Shown here piece by piece: positions 1-4,923 of a DNA stretch of 5,210 nucleotides. The translations under genes were made by a program, and so were the position numbers. The DNA lies in NCBI GenBank assembly GCA_030834835.1, contig JAUQXD010000014.1, forward strand, positions 1 through 5,210, in the 5' to 3' direction. The stretch is from Thermoflexales bacterium (GTDB lineage Bacteria > Chloroflexota > Anaerolineae > Fen-1058). Position 1 is the stretch's first letter; each line of letters opens with the position of its first letter. Below the pieces are notes generated by a model. The model was not told where the DNA came from. It saw only the letters and a list, made by a program, of their open reading frames with translations, and did not search any database.

Positions 1-1
1 G

Positions 2-55
2 TCCGCTCCCCCTCTCCCGAAATCGTTTTTCTGATTTCAGGAGAGGGGGAGCGGG
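2..55. repeat. Long imperfect palindrome (REP-like intergenic repeat)
   Basis: A perfect 14-bp C-rich/G-rich outer stem pairs 4-17 with 40-53. It continues inward, after one C/A mismatch at 18/39, through GAAATC (19-24) pairing with GATTTC (33-38), leaving a short T-rich loop. As RNA or single-stranded DNA it would form a hairpin of over 20 pairs. Palindromes made of CCCTCTCC/GGAGAGGG arms are, to my knowledge, common between genes in Chloroflexota genomes, so this is probably one member of a dispersed family. It could also serve as a bidirectional terminator for a gene left of the window. No coding potential is seen. Confidence 0.7.
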
Positions 56-75
56 GGGTGAGGCTGAGCAGTTAA

Positions 76-235
76 ATCAACCACTCGATGTGCCTTTCGG
101 TGCATGACAACCGCCCCGGTTGACGACTACACTGTAGCCCAACAAACCCATTCAAGTCACCGGAGGAAGACATGAACATCGAATCGCACTTCTTAAACTG
201 GCACGGGCGCAAACTCGTGCTCGCGCTCGTCGCCT
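76..235 (+). repeat. Leader plus 5' coding segment, copy A of a diverged duplication
   Basis: This stretch aligns with 955-1115 at an almost constant offset of 879 bases, with only small compensating indels (around 109-118). The 45 bases just before the start codon match at 36 positions by eye, and similarity runs into the first ~20 codons. It contains a hairpin (88-105), an 11-base perfect dyad CTACACTGTAG (127-137) and a strong GGAGG site (162-166) six bases before the ATG. The conserved non-coding part suggests that a regulatory leader was copied together with its gene. Copy A is the intact one. Confidence 0.75.
88..105 (+). promoter_or_regulatory. Leader hairpin, copy A
   Basis: ATGTGCC (88-94) pairs with GGTGCAT (99-105) across a TTTC tetraloop, giving seven RNA pairs of which two are G-U. 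The copy at 967-984 keeps all seven pairs while changing bases: C93-G100 becomes U-A, and a U-G pair becomes U-A. Paired changes suggest selection for an RNA or DNA secondary structure in the leader. What it does (mRNA stability, translation control or protein binding) cannot be told from the sequence. Confidence 0.45.
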
Positions 236-888
236 TGATCGCCGCGCTGTCGATCACCTCGTTGGCCGCCGCCGAAGGCGACGCGCCCGGCGCACAGCAC
301 TTTGTCTATCTGCCAGTAGTCAGTCGATCGGCGACGACACAAGTCGCCAACGGCAACTTTGAAAGCGGCGTCACCGGCTGGACGATCTACTCGGCCAAGA
401 GCCGCAACGTGATCCGCACCAGCTTCTCGCCCAACACTGTGACCCCGCTCAGCGGCGCGTGGGGCGCGTGGTTGGGCGGCATGTACAGCGAGATCACCCA
501 CCTCGAACAATCGATCAAGATTTACGCAGGCACAGCCTATCTGACCTACTGGCACTATATCACTTCCAGCGACTACTGCGGCTACGACTTCGCGCGCGTC
601 ACCGTCAATGGCACGCAGGTCGAGCAGTACGATCTGTGCACGACGGCCAACACCAACGGCTGGCGCAAGCACGTCGTCAATCTCTCGGCCTACGCGGGTC
701 AGACCGTAACGGTGCGCATCCGCGCCACCACTGACAACAGCCTGAACAGCAACCTGTTTCTGGACGAGGTATCGTTTCAGGCGACGGGCGCCGTGCAGCT
801 GGCGCCGGACGGCATGAACGATCTGATGTTCGACGAAGCGACCCTGCCCGAGTGGGAGGACATGCTCAAAGGGCCGCAGACGAAGTAG
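172..888 (+). CDS. Secreted beta-sandwich domain protein, function unknown
   Basis: The 238-residue protein starts with a short charged N-region and a hydrophobic core (about residues 15-33), with a likely signal-peptidase I site after SLAAA (residue 34), so it should be exported. The mature part begins with a linker containing HFVYLPVVSRS (43-53), a segment typical of secreted Chloroflexota proteins. A single domain follows (about 57-204), opening with NGNFESGVTGW and closing with LFLDEVSF. These are hallmarks of jelly-roll modules related to carbohydrate-binding or MAM-like domains. C136 and C156 could form a disulfide. The acidic tail (205-238) has no recognised motif. No catalytic signature is visible, so binding or adhesion at the cell surface is the best guess. 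The ATG is chosen for its GGAGGAAGAC site and because the duplicated copy has a start at the same place. A hairpin terminator follows 17 bases after the stop. Confidence 0.85.
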   Translation: MNIESHFLNWHGRKLVLALVALIAALSITSLAAAEGDAPGAQHFVYLPVVSRSATTQVANGNFESGVTGWTIYSAKSRNVIRTSFSPNTVTPLSGAWGAWLGGMYSEITHLEQSIKIYAGTAYLTYWHYITSSDYCGYDFARVTVNGTQVEQYDLCTTANTNGWRKHVVNLSAYAGQTVTVRIRATTDNSLNSNLFLDEVSFQATGAVQLAPDGMNDLMFDEATLPEWEDMLKGPQTK

Positions 889-905
889 ATCACCACCGGA
901 CTTTC

Positions 906-930
906 GCCCCTGCGCGAGATGCGCAGGGGC
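906..930 (+). terminator. Hairpin terminator of the secreted-protein gene
   Basis: GCCCCTGCGC (906-915) and GCGCAGGGGC (921-930) form a perfect 10-bp stem with a GAGAT loop, 17 bases after the stop codon. The following CGCTGCTTTG has only a short T run, so this is a weak or non-canonical intrinsic terminator. The second copy of the leader starts 24 bases further on. Confidence 0.65.
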
Positions 931-954
931 CGCTGCTTTGCCATCCACACCACA

Positions 955-1115
955 ATCAACCGCCCGATGTGTCTTTCGATACATGACGCAACCGCCGGCT
1001 GACATCTACGCTGTGGCGCAGTAGACCCGCTCAAGTCGCAGGAGGAAGACATGGACACTGAACCGCATTTCTTGAACCGGCACGGGCGCTGCCTGTTGCT
1101 CGTGCCACCCGCTTC
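955..1115 (+). repeat. Leader plus 5' coding segment, copy B of the duplication
   Basis: This is the partner of 76-235. From its first base to the A of the start codon it is 96 bases long, the same as copy A. It keeps the hairpin, a degenerate form of the dyad (CTACGCTGTGG, 1006-1016) and an identical GGAGGAAGAC site directly before ATG 1051. Similarity fades after about 20 codons, around CTCGTGCC (1099-1106), where the reading frame also departs from that of copy A. Confidence 0.75.
967..984 (+). promoter_or_regulatory. Leader hairpin, copy B
   Basis: ATGTGTC (967-973) pairs with GATACAT (978-984) around a TTTC loop. All seven pairs of copy A are kept, with one fully compensatory change (C-G to U-A) and one wobble turned into a Watson-Crick pair. 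The loop is identical in both copies. This supports the structure rather than chance similarity, although only two sequences can be compared. Confidence 0.4.
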
Positions 1116-1140
1116 GCCTATTGGCTGTTTATGCCGGTGA
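1051..1140 (+). pseudogene. Truncated remnant of a second secreted-protein gene
   Basis: The frame opens with MDTEPHFLNRHGRCLLLV, clearly related to MNIESHFLNWHGRKLVLAL of the upstream gene (9 of the first 13 residues identical). It then loses the hydrophobic signal core and stops after 29 codons at a TGA (1138-1140). Ribosome binding site and leader are intact. I read it as the 5' stub of a duplicated paralogue whose body was lost by deletion or frameshift. The sequence to 1240 shows nothing resembling the beta-sandwich domain. A genuinely expressed 29-residue peptide is possible but less likely. Confidence 0.65.
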
Positions 1141-1240
1141 TCATGCAATGAAACCTGACCCCTCGCTTGAATCGTTCTTCGACTCTGCTCGGATGCGATA
1201 CAGGCGAAGGGCGAGATCATGCAAAGGAGAACCTATCACT

Positions 1241-1747
1241 ATGCAGATGATCATCATCGTCATTACAACTCTGATCGGATTGTTGCTGACAACATGCAGT
1301 GCGCCCACCGCGCCGATGGCACACACGCCATCGGCCACGGTCGTACCAGGACCAACTTCGACCAGCGAGCCGCTCCCCGCTGATGCGTTGGCGATCTATC
1401 ACAAACGCGGCTGCATTCAGGGTCTCAATGAGTCGTTGATCATTCGCGCCGGCGGCACGCTGGACTTCACCGACACGCACGGAGCAACTCAACAGGCGCA
1501 TGTCGAAGCCGATCAGTTGACAACACTGCAAGGCTTGCTGGCGCGGCCGGAGTTTGCCCGGCTGCAATCGCTGTATCAGTCGATGGGCGCCGATCTGTGT
1601 GTGTACACCATTACCGTACAGCGTGAGGGGCGATCGTTCTCTGTCACGACGATGGACGGCGCGGAACCGCCGGAGCTGCTGAGGGAGGTCTTGAAGGAAG
1701 TTCAGCGGCTGTGTACGCTGACAGACGGCCAGGGTGGCCCGCAATGA
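1241..1747 (+). CDS. Putative lipoprotein with emfourin-like protease-inhibitor domain
   Basis: The 168-residue protein has a hydrophobic N-terminus (IIIVITTLIGLLL) ending at LTTC, a plausible though atypical lipobox with C19 as the lipidated cysteine. A Thr/Pro/Ser/Ala-rich spacer (20-48) would hold the domain off the membrane. Residues 49-160 follow the layout of emfourin-type proteins: a strand with YxxxGCIxG (53-61), a second strand LIIRAGGTLDF, a helix EADQLTTLQGLL, then GADLCVYTITVQREGRSFSV and a final helix PPELLREVLKEVQRL. Emfourin is known as an inhibitor of M4 metalloproteases such as protealysin; the same role here, at the cell surface, is inference. C58, C120 and C158 could form disulfides. 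The start is fixed by AAAGGAGA ten bases upstream; an in-frame extension from TTG 1121 lacks a site and would bury the signal peptide. No peptidase gene lies in the window. Confidence 0.65.
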   Translation: MQMIIIVITTLIGLLLTTCSAPTAPMAHTPSATVVPGPTSTSEPLPADALAIYHKRGCIQGLNESLIIRAGGTLDFTDTHGATQQAHVEADQLTTLQGLLARPEFARLQSLYQSMGADLCVYTITVQREGRSFSVTTMDGAEPPELLREVLKEVQRLCTLTDGQGGPQ

Positions 1748-1961
1748 CCCGTATATGAACCCCGGCGGGTTTCAAGGCCCGATCGATTGTGTGGATGTCA
1801 TCAGACAATCGTTTGAATTCGGCGCGCTGCTTGGGCCATTCATCTTCGTACTCCGTGCGGCAGCGGCCCAAGAGTAGATCGAGCTGTGCGTTCAACGCAG
1901 CCCGTTGGCATCTGAGTTCGAATGCAGCATCTGGCAATGCGCACATGAAGCCCCCGTTCAC
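1644..1961 (-). CDS. Possible small hypothetical protein, helical
   Basis: The 105-residue ORF starts with GTG (1961), whose last two bases overlap the TGA of the preceding ORF as GTGA. An internal ATG (1946) preceded by CGGGGGC is an alternative start. Residues about 10-65 are rich in Leu, Arg, Glu, Asp and Gln and look amphipathic and helical (QRAALNAQLDLLLGRC, AEFKRLSDDIHTIDRAL). The last ~30 residues are Ala/Pro/Ser/Arg-rich, look low-quality and lie antiparallel on the lipoprotein gene, sharing 104 bases. No family is recognised. The stop/start overlap and helical pattern argue for a real gene; the long convergent overlap argues against the full length. Confidence 0.35.
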   Translation of the reverse strand: MNGGFMCALPDAAFELRCQRAALNAQLDLLLGRCRTEYEDEWPKQRAEFKRLSDDIHTIDRALKPAGVHIRVIAGHPGRLSAYTAAELPSRPPSAAPAVPRRPSS

Positions 1962-2203
1962 GAACTCGAATCCGGAACCAGGGCCGCATCGCGTGGCTGA
2001 AAAGATTCGAGCGGACCCTGTGCGCGATCGGTCACTGCCGGCCTGACCGGCGCTGGCCCGGTCAGTAGGATCCCAGAGGGCAAAGGCAGACCGGGAAATT
2101 GTTCACACCGCCGCACGTACACATCCAATTGAGACAGGCCGACCGTATCCGTACTGGATGCGGATTTGATCCATGCAAACAGGGCGGTTATCTTTCCCAA
2201 CAT
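1958..2203 (-). CDS. Possible small hypothetical protein
   Basis: From ATG 2203 the product has 81 residues; a TTG start at 2233 would add ten residues and overlap the SWIM gene stop by 14 bases. GCAGGGA lies about six bases before the ATG, a fair ribosome binding site. The N-terminus MLGKITALFAWIKSA is mildly hydrophobic. The middle (LSQLDVYVRRCEQFPGLPLP) looks protein-like, while the C-terminal half is Pro/Ala/Arg-rich and uninformative. It is tied to its neighbours by a 16-base gap upstream and a GTGA overlap downstream. No homologous family is recognised, so it may be a chance ORF. Confidence 0.3.
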   Translation of the reverse strand: MLGKITALFAWIKSASSTDTVGLSQLDVYVRRCEQFPGLPLPSGILLTGPAPVRPAVTDRAQGPLESFQPRDAALVPDSSS

Positions 2204-2219
2204 CGCAGTCCCTGCGCGC

Positions 2220-2471
2220 TCACTGCACGACAATTGGTTCGGGAATCGGCAACAACTTCGTGGCGGCGCTGGAGTGCGAGCAGAAACGGAACAGGCTATA
2301 CATCCAGCACTCGCACTCCCACCGGTGCTTGTCCCATGAGTAGATCAGCACGCGCGCGTGAGCTGCGCCCTTGAAAATCGCACACTCCGGGCTAATCTTC
2401 TCGAAATAGGCGCGCGCCTGTTTTGTGTATTGACGGCGTTTAGTGATGACTTCATTCTTACCAGAGTACAT
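2220..2471 (-). CDS. Small SWIM-type zinc-finger protein
   Basis: The 83-residue protein has a basic helical N-terminus (KRRQYTKQARAYFEKI, residues 11-26). A hydrophobic strand follows (ARVLIYSW) and then C53-E-C55 and C64-S-H66 with eight residues between, in the context WECECWMYSLFRFCSHSSAA. This CxCx(n)CxH spacing, preceded by a beta strand and followed by a small-residue helix, is the signature of the SWIM zinc finger, which binds one zinc ion and is usually linked to DNA or protein binding (MuDR transposases, SWI2/SNF2 partners, MEK kinases). Here the finger is nearly the whole protein. AAGGAGG (2477-2483) lies five bases before the ATG, a very strong site. It sits 43 bases downstream of a 54-residue ORF with the same type of site. 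Its target is unknown. Confidence 0.65.
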   Translation of the reverse strand: MYSGKNEVITKRRQYTKQARAYFEKISPECAIFKGAAHARVLIYSWDKHRWECECWMYSLFRFCSHSSAATKLLPIPEPIVVQ

Positions 2472-2514
2472 GGCATCCTCCTTTATTCTTCACGCTGAAG
2501 GTAAGAACTCTATC

Positions 2515-2679
2515 TCAGTCCAGCCAGCGGCCGGGTGAAGAGAACGAGATAACCGTTACCTGCGCGGGATCGGGAGCGCAGATGTTCGCACGGAACCACG
2601 CGTCGAAAGCGGCATGGGCGAGAGAATGAATCCATCTGTCGTGTAACCGGGTTATTAGTGAAATAGTCAGCTTAATCAT
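2515..2679 (-). CDS. 54-residue hypothetical protein
   Basis: A short frame from ATG 2679 to TGA 2517-2515. AAGGAGG (2686-2692) lies six bases before the ATG, as good a ribosome binding site as any in the window and the main support for translation. The product begins MIKLTISLITRLHDRWIHSL and continues through AHAAFDAWFRAN, giving one probable amphipathic helix rich in Trp, His and Arg. It has a single Cys, then a short strand-like VTVISF, and ends in GRWLD. There is no signal peptide or known motif. It is the first gene of the leftward cluster with the SWIM protein and is probably cotranscribed with it. It could be a DNA-binding helper or a toxin/antitoxin-sized partner, but nothing shows this. 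Confidence 0.5.
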   Translation of the reverse strand: MIKLTISLITRLHDRWIHSLAHAAFDAWFRANICAPDPAQVTVISFSSPGRWLD

Positions 2680-2764
2680 GGGTGCCCTCCTTGCCGAAAT
2701 TTACCTTATCTTAGCGCGATCAGGCCGCCATAGCCTGGCACTTACCTCTCAACCGGCAACGCCT

Positions 2765-2783
2765 ATCTCACAACAATCTCACA
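2765..2783 (-). promoter_or_regulatory. Direct repeat with one-turn spacing upstream of the small-gene cluster
   Basis: On the minus strand TGTGAGAT occurs twice (2783-2776 and 2772-2765), separated by TGT, giving an 11-bp period of about one helical turn. It lies about 85-105 bases upstream of the 54-residue ORF. Tandem sites with this phasing are typical of OmpR/PhoB-type response regulators and some other activators; which protein binds here, if any, is unknown. No convincing -10/-35 pair was found between it and the gene. Confidence 0.3.
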
Positions 2784-2794
2784 GGAAAACAACA

Positions 2795-2829
2795 GGACCT
2801 TCTGCCGTGCAAGACGCGGCAGAAGGTCC
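2795..2829 (-). terminator. Intrinsic terminator of the radical SAM operon
   Basis: GGACCTTCTGCCG (2795-2807) and CGGCAGAAGGTCC (2817-2829) form a perfect 13-bp stem, extended by a G-U and a G-C pair to a five-base loop. Read leftwards the stem is followed by TGTTGTTTTCC, a T-rich tail, so it ends transcription arriving from the radical SAM gene, whose stop is 33 bases upstream. The tail on the other strand is not T-rich. Confidence 0.8.
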
Positions 2830-2862
2830 ATCTAACTAGCAGGCGGAAACGTGCGACGCCGG

Positions 2863-4407
2863 TCAGTGCTTTAAATCGTCGCCCCACTTCAGCAACCGCA
2901 GGCCTTCCAGGCGGATCACCTCCGGGTAGATCGAGCGGTACACGTTGCAGTTCGGCGATTTCACGTCACTGCGTCCGGTCATTTTGAACGTCAACAGCGA
3001 GCAGCCGCCCGCGCACCAGTACCGCCACTCACAATCGCGGCAGCCCTCTTTGCTATCGACTGGAACGTTCTGGAAACCGTCGTGCACGTCACGCACGGCT
3101 TGCAGCGGATCTTCGGCGAACACATCCGCGATCGTCTTTTCAATTTCCATCTGGCAGCGCGCCAGACCGCCGTGCTGGTCGATCACCAGATAGCTATGCC
3201 CTGCGCCGCAAGCCCGATCATGCGGCGTCGTGAAGGCCGCCCGATCGACCAACGCCGCGATCAGGCTGCGGCGCGGCAGGTGTTCCTCGATCACGGCCAG
3301 CGCCCGGCGCAGACCGGCGACAAGCTGCGCTTCGCCCGCGCGCAAATCGCCGAAGGCGACGGCGCATTCGGTCTCACGGAAGAAGTTGAGATTGAACAGC
3401 AGATCGCGATCGAGCGCGAAGGCCACGGCCTCCGCGACAGTATCGGCGGTGCGCGTGGTTACCGTGATCGACAGGTGCGGCGCCAGACCATGCGCCACGG
3501 CTCGATCGATCGAGTGCGACACTGCGCGAAACGAGCCGGCGCCGTTTTCAAACACGCGCTGCGCGTCGTGCGCCGCGCCAATCCCATCGAGCGAAATCAT
3601 CAGCCGAATCTTCTCGGCGCGCATGAAATCGATCATCGCCGCCGTCAGGCCGACGCCATTGCTCAACACAACTTCATGCAGGGTCAAATTATGCTGAGCC
3701 GCCAGAGTCGTGGCGTAAGCGTGCAACGTCATCACCAGCGGGAAATTGAGCGTCGCTTCGCCGCCCGCGTATTTGAGTTTGATCGCCGTAAACTGATGCT
3801 TGATCGCCGAGCGAACGACCGCGTCGATCGCGGCGCGGCCGACCGTTTCATTCATGGCCGAGTTGGTTTTGGCGAGATAACAATACGCACAACGCAGATT
3901 GCAGGCATTGGTCACATGCAGCCAGGCCGTCAGCAGGCGCGACTCGGTCCGGCAGGCCGGGGTCACAATCGACGGCGAACGCAACAGGCCCAGCGCCGCG
4001 AACTGTTGTGTGGCCCGCACCATGCCGGCCTGGTCCAACGCCGGATTCAGCGACAGCACTTCGGCTGACGTGCGCGGACTCTGAAACAGATCAAGCACCT
4101 GCCGGGCCGATTGATTGAACACGGCCACGCCCGCCGGGCCGAGCGGGTTGAACGCCAGATCGTAACCCTCTTTCAACGGCGCGCGATACATACCGGCTGT
4201 CTGCTGCCAGCGAAGCGCTGGATCAAAGGCGACCCGATCGGACCAGCGGGCTGAATCGCCATCGGGGCAGGCGCAGTCGGTTTCTAGCGATTCGCTTAAC
4301 GACGGGATATTCAGCGCGCTCCCCTCATCCGCACAGGCACAGTCTTGTTCAGCCGACGGGCCGTTATCGCCCCACAGGATAATCGGCTTTGCGTAAGTGT
4401 CTGTCAT
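2863..4407 (-). CDS. RRE-containing radical SAM/SPASM peptide maturase
   Basis: The 514-residue enzyme has four parts. Residues 1-55 form a polar tail with two DCAC motifs (C23/C25 and C45/C47). Residues about 57-145 resemble PqqD-like RiPP recognition elements, the winged-helix fold that binds a precursor leader (FNPLGPAGVAVFNQSARQVL). The radical SAM core follows with C169-x3-C173-x2-C176 for the SAM-binding [4Fe-4S] cluster and GGE (215-217). The SPASM domain has seven cysteines in canonical order: C400, C418, C456-x2-C459-x5-C465-x3-C469, and C487, expected to hold two auxiliary clusters. Such enzymes, for example the sactipeptide maturases AlbA and SkfB and the PQQ enzyme PqqE, install C-C, thioether or related bonds on ribosomal peptides in the cytoplasm. 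The product here is unknown. The gene starts three bases after the GNAT stop, with its GGAGGTGA site inside the last GNAT codons, so the two are translationally coupled. An anaerobic sulfatase-maturase-like role is less likely because of the RRE. Confidence 0.88.
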   Translation of the reverse strand: MTDTYAKPIILWGDNGPSAEQDCACADEGSALNIPSLSESLETDCACPDGDSARWSDRVAFDPALRWQQTAGMYRAPLKEGYDLAFNPLGPAGVAVFNQSARQVLDLFQSPRTSAEVLSLNPALDQAGMVRATQQFAALGLLRSPSIVTPACRTESRLLTAWLHVTNACNLRCAYCYLAKTNSAMNETVGRAAIDAVVRSAIKHQFTAIKLKYAGGEATLNFPLVMTLHAYATTLAAQHNLTLHEVVLSNGVGLTAAMIDFMRAEKIRLMISLDGIGAAHDAQRVFENGAGSFRAVSHSIDRAVAHGLAPHLSITVTTRTADTVAEAVAFALDRDLLFNLNFFRETECAVAFGDLRAGEAQLVAGLRRALAVIEEHLPRRSLIAALVDRAAFTTPHDRACGAGHSYLVIDQHGGLARCQMEIEKTIADVFAEDPLQAVRDVHDGFQNVPVDSKEGCRDCEWRYWCAGGCSLLTFKMTGRSDVKSPNCNVYRSIYPEVIRLEGLRLLKWGDDLKH

Positions 4408-4410
4408 CGT

Positions 4411-4923
4411 TCATTCACCTCCAACGCCGGTCAAGAATGCGCGCTTCTCGGCAGGTCGATCGAAGTTGCCGCCCAGCGTCATCGCGATGCAATCGTCCGG
4501 CGCACGCCCGATGGCTTTGAACCCGTAACGCGTAAATAACCGGCGTGCGACGGCATTGTCACGATGAACAGTGAGCACGACTTCTACCCGGCCAATCTGA
4601 TCATTCACGGTCGCATCCAGCAGCGCCGCGCCCCAGCCCTGAAACCGATATTCTTTCAACAGGCCAATGCCCAGTTCGGCCCGCACTGGCTCTGCCCCGC
4701 CATCGACAGGAAACAGGCGGCACCAACCCACAACCCGATCGGCCGCCTGCGCAACGAACAGACGATGACTTTCACAGTCTGGGTGCGACAGCGCGTGTTC
4801 CCAGGCAGGGGTTGGCTTAAAGCGGGTCGTCGCCATCCAGCCGCCTTCCCGGCAGACGTTGTCGATCGCGTCGCCGAGCGAGGCGCAATCGGGCACGCTG
4901 AACGGGCGGATAATGAGATTCAT
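4411..4923 (-). CDS. GNAT family N-acetyltransferase
   Basis: The 170-residue protein fits a single GNAT domain. The N-terminal strand IIRPFSVPD leads to a helix; central strands include RLFVAQAADRVVGWCRLFPV; motif A is R93-F-Q-G96-W-G98-A, the Q/RxxGxG/A loop that binds the pyrophosphate of acetyl-CoA; the C-terminal part has VHRDNAVARRLFTRYGFKAIGR, the usual N-x-x-A...F/Y-x-x-x-GF block. It should transfer an acetyl group to an amine in the cytoplasm; the acceptor is not predictable. Next to a peptide maturase, acetylation of a peptide N-terminus or side chain, or self-protection, is a reasonable inference, as GNAT enzymes occur in several RiPP clusters. Its ATG overlaps the TGA of the upstream gene as ATGA, and no ribosome binding site of its own is seen, so it depends on coupling. 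Confidence 0.85.
   Translation of the reverse strand: MNLIIRPFSVPDCASLGDAIDNVCREGGWMATTRFKPTPAWEHALSHPDCESHRLFVAQAADRVVGWCRLFPVDGGAEPVRAELGIGLLKEYRFQGWGAALLDATVNDQIGRVEVVLTVHRDNAVARRLFTRYGFKAIGRAPDDCIAMTLGGNFDRPAEKRAFLTGVGGE

Noticed and set aside
120..125. TTGACG as a -35 box for the secreted-protein gene
   Set aside because: No TATAAT-like box lies 16-18 bases downstream, and the second copy reads CTGACA; the dyad and hairpin suggest the promoter lies elsewhere.
193..1005. Minus-strand frame of 270 codons across the secreted-protein gene
   Set aside because: Antisense of a clear signal-peptide protein, also crossing its terminator and the second leader; no motif in the product.
777..1220. 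Minus-strand frame of 147 codons whose CIERHIGRL segment resembles CTERHIEWL of the minus frame at 72-257
   Set aside because: The resemblance comes from the duplicated leader read on the other strand, not from a conserved protein; differences are not confined to third codon positions.
1758..1771. Short hairpin AACCC/GGGTT just after the lipoprotein stop
   Set aside because: Only five pairs and no T-rich tail; too weak to call a terminator.
2043..2065. Perfect 8-bp inverted repeat CTGACCGG/CCGGTCAG
   Set aside because: It lies in the middle of a possible coding frame and lacks a T tract on either side, so a terminator call is not supported; it may be chance in GC-rich DNA.
3082..4068. Long plus-strand frame of 328 codons opposite the radical SAM gene
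   Set aside because: It is antisense to a gene with complete radical SAM and SPASM cysteine motifs; the translation is Arg/Gln/His/Ala-rich without domain features, as expected from the complement of GC-rich codons.
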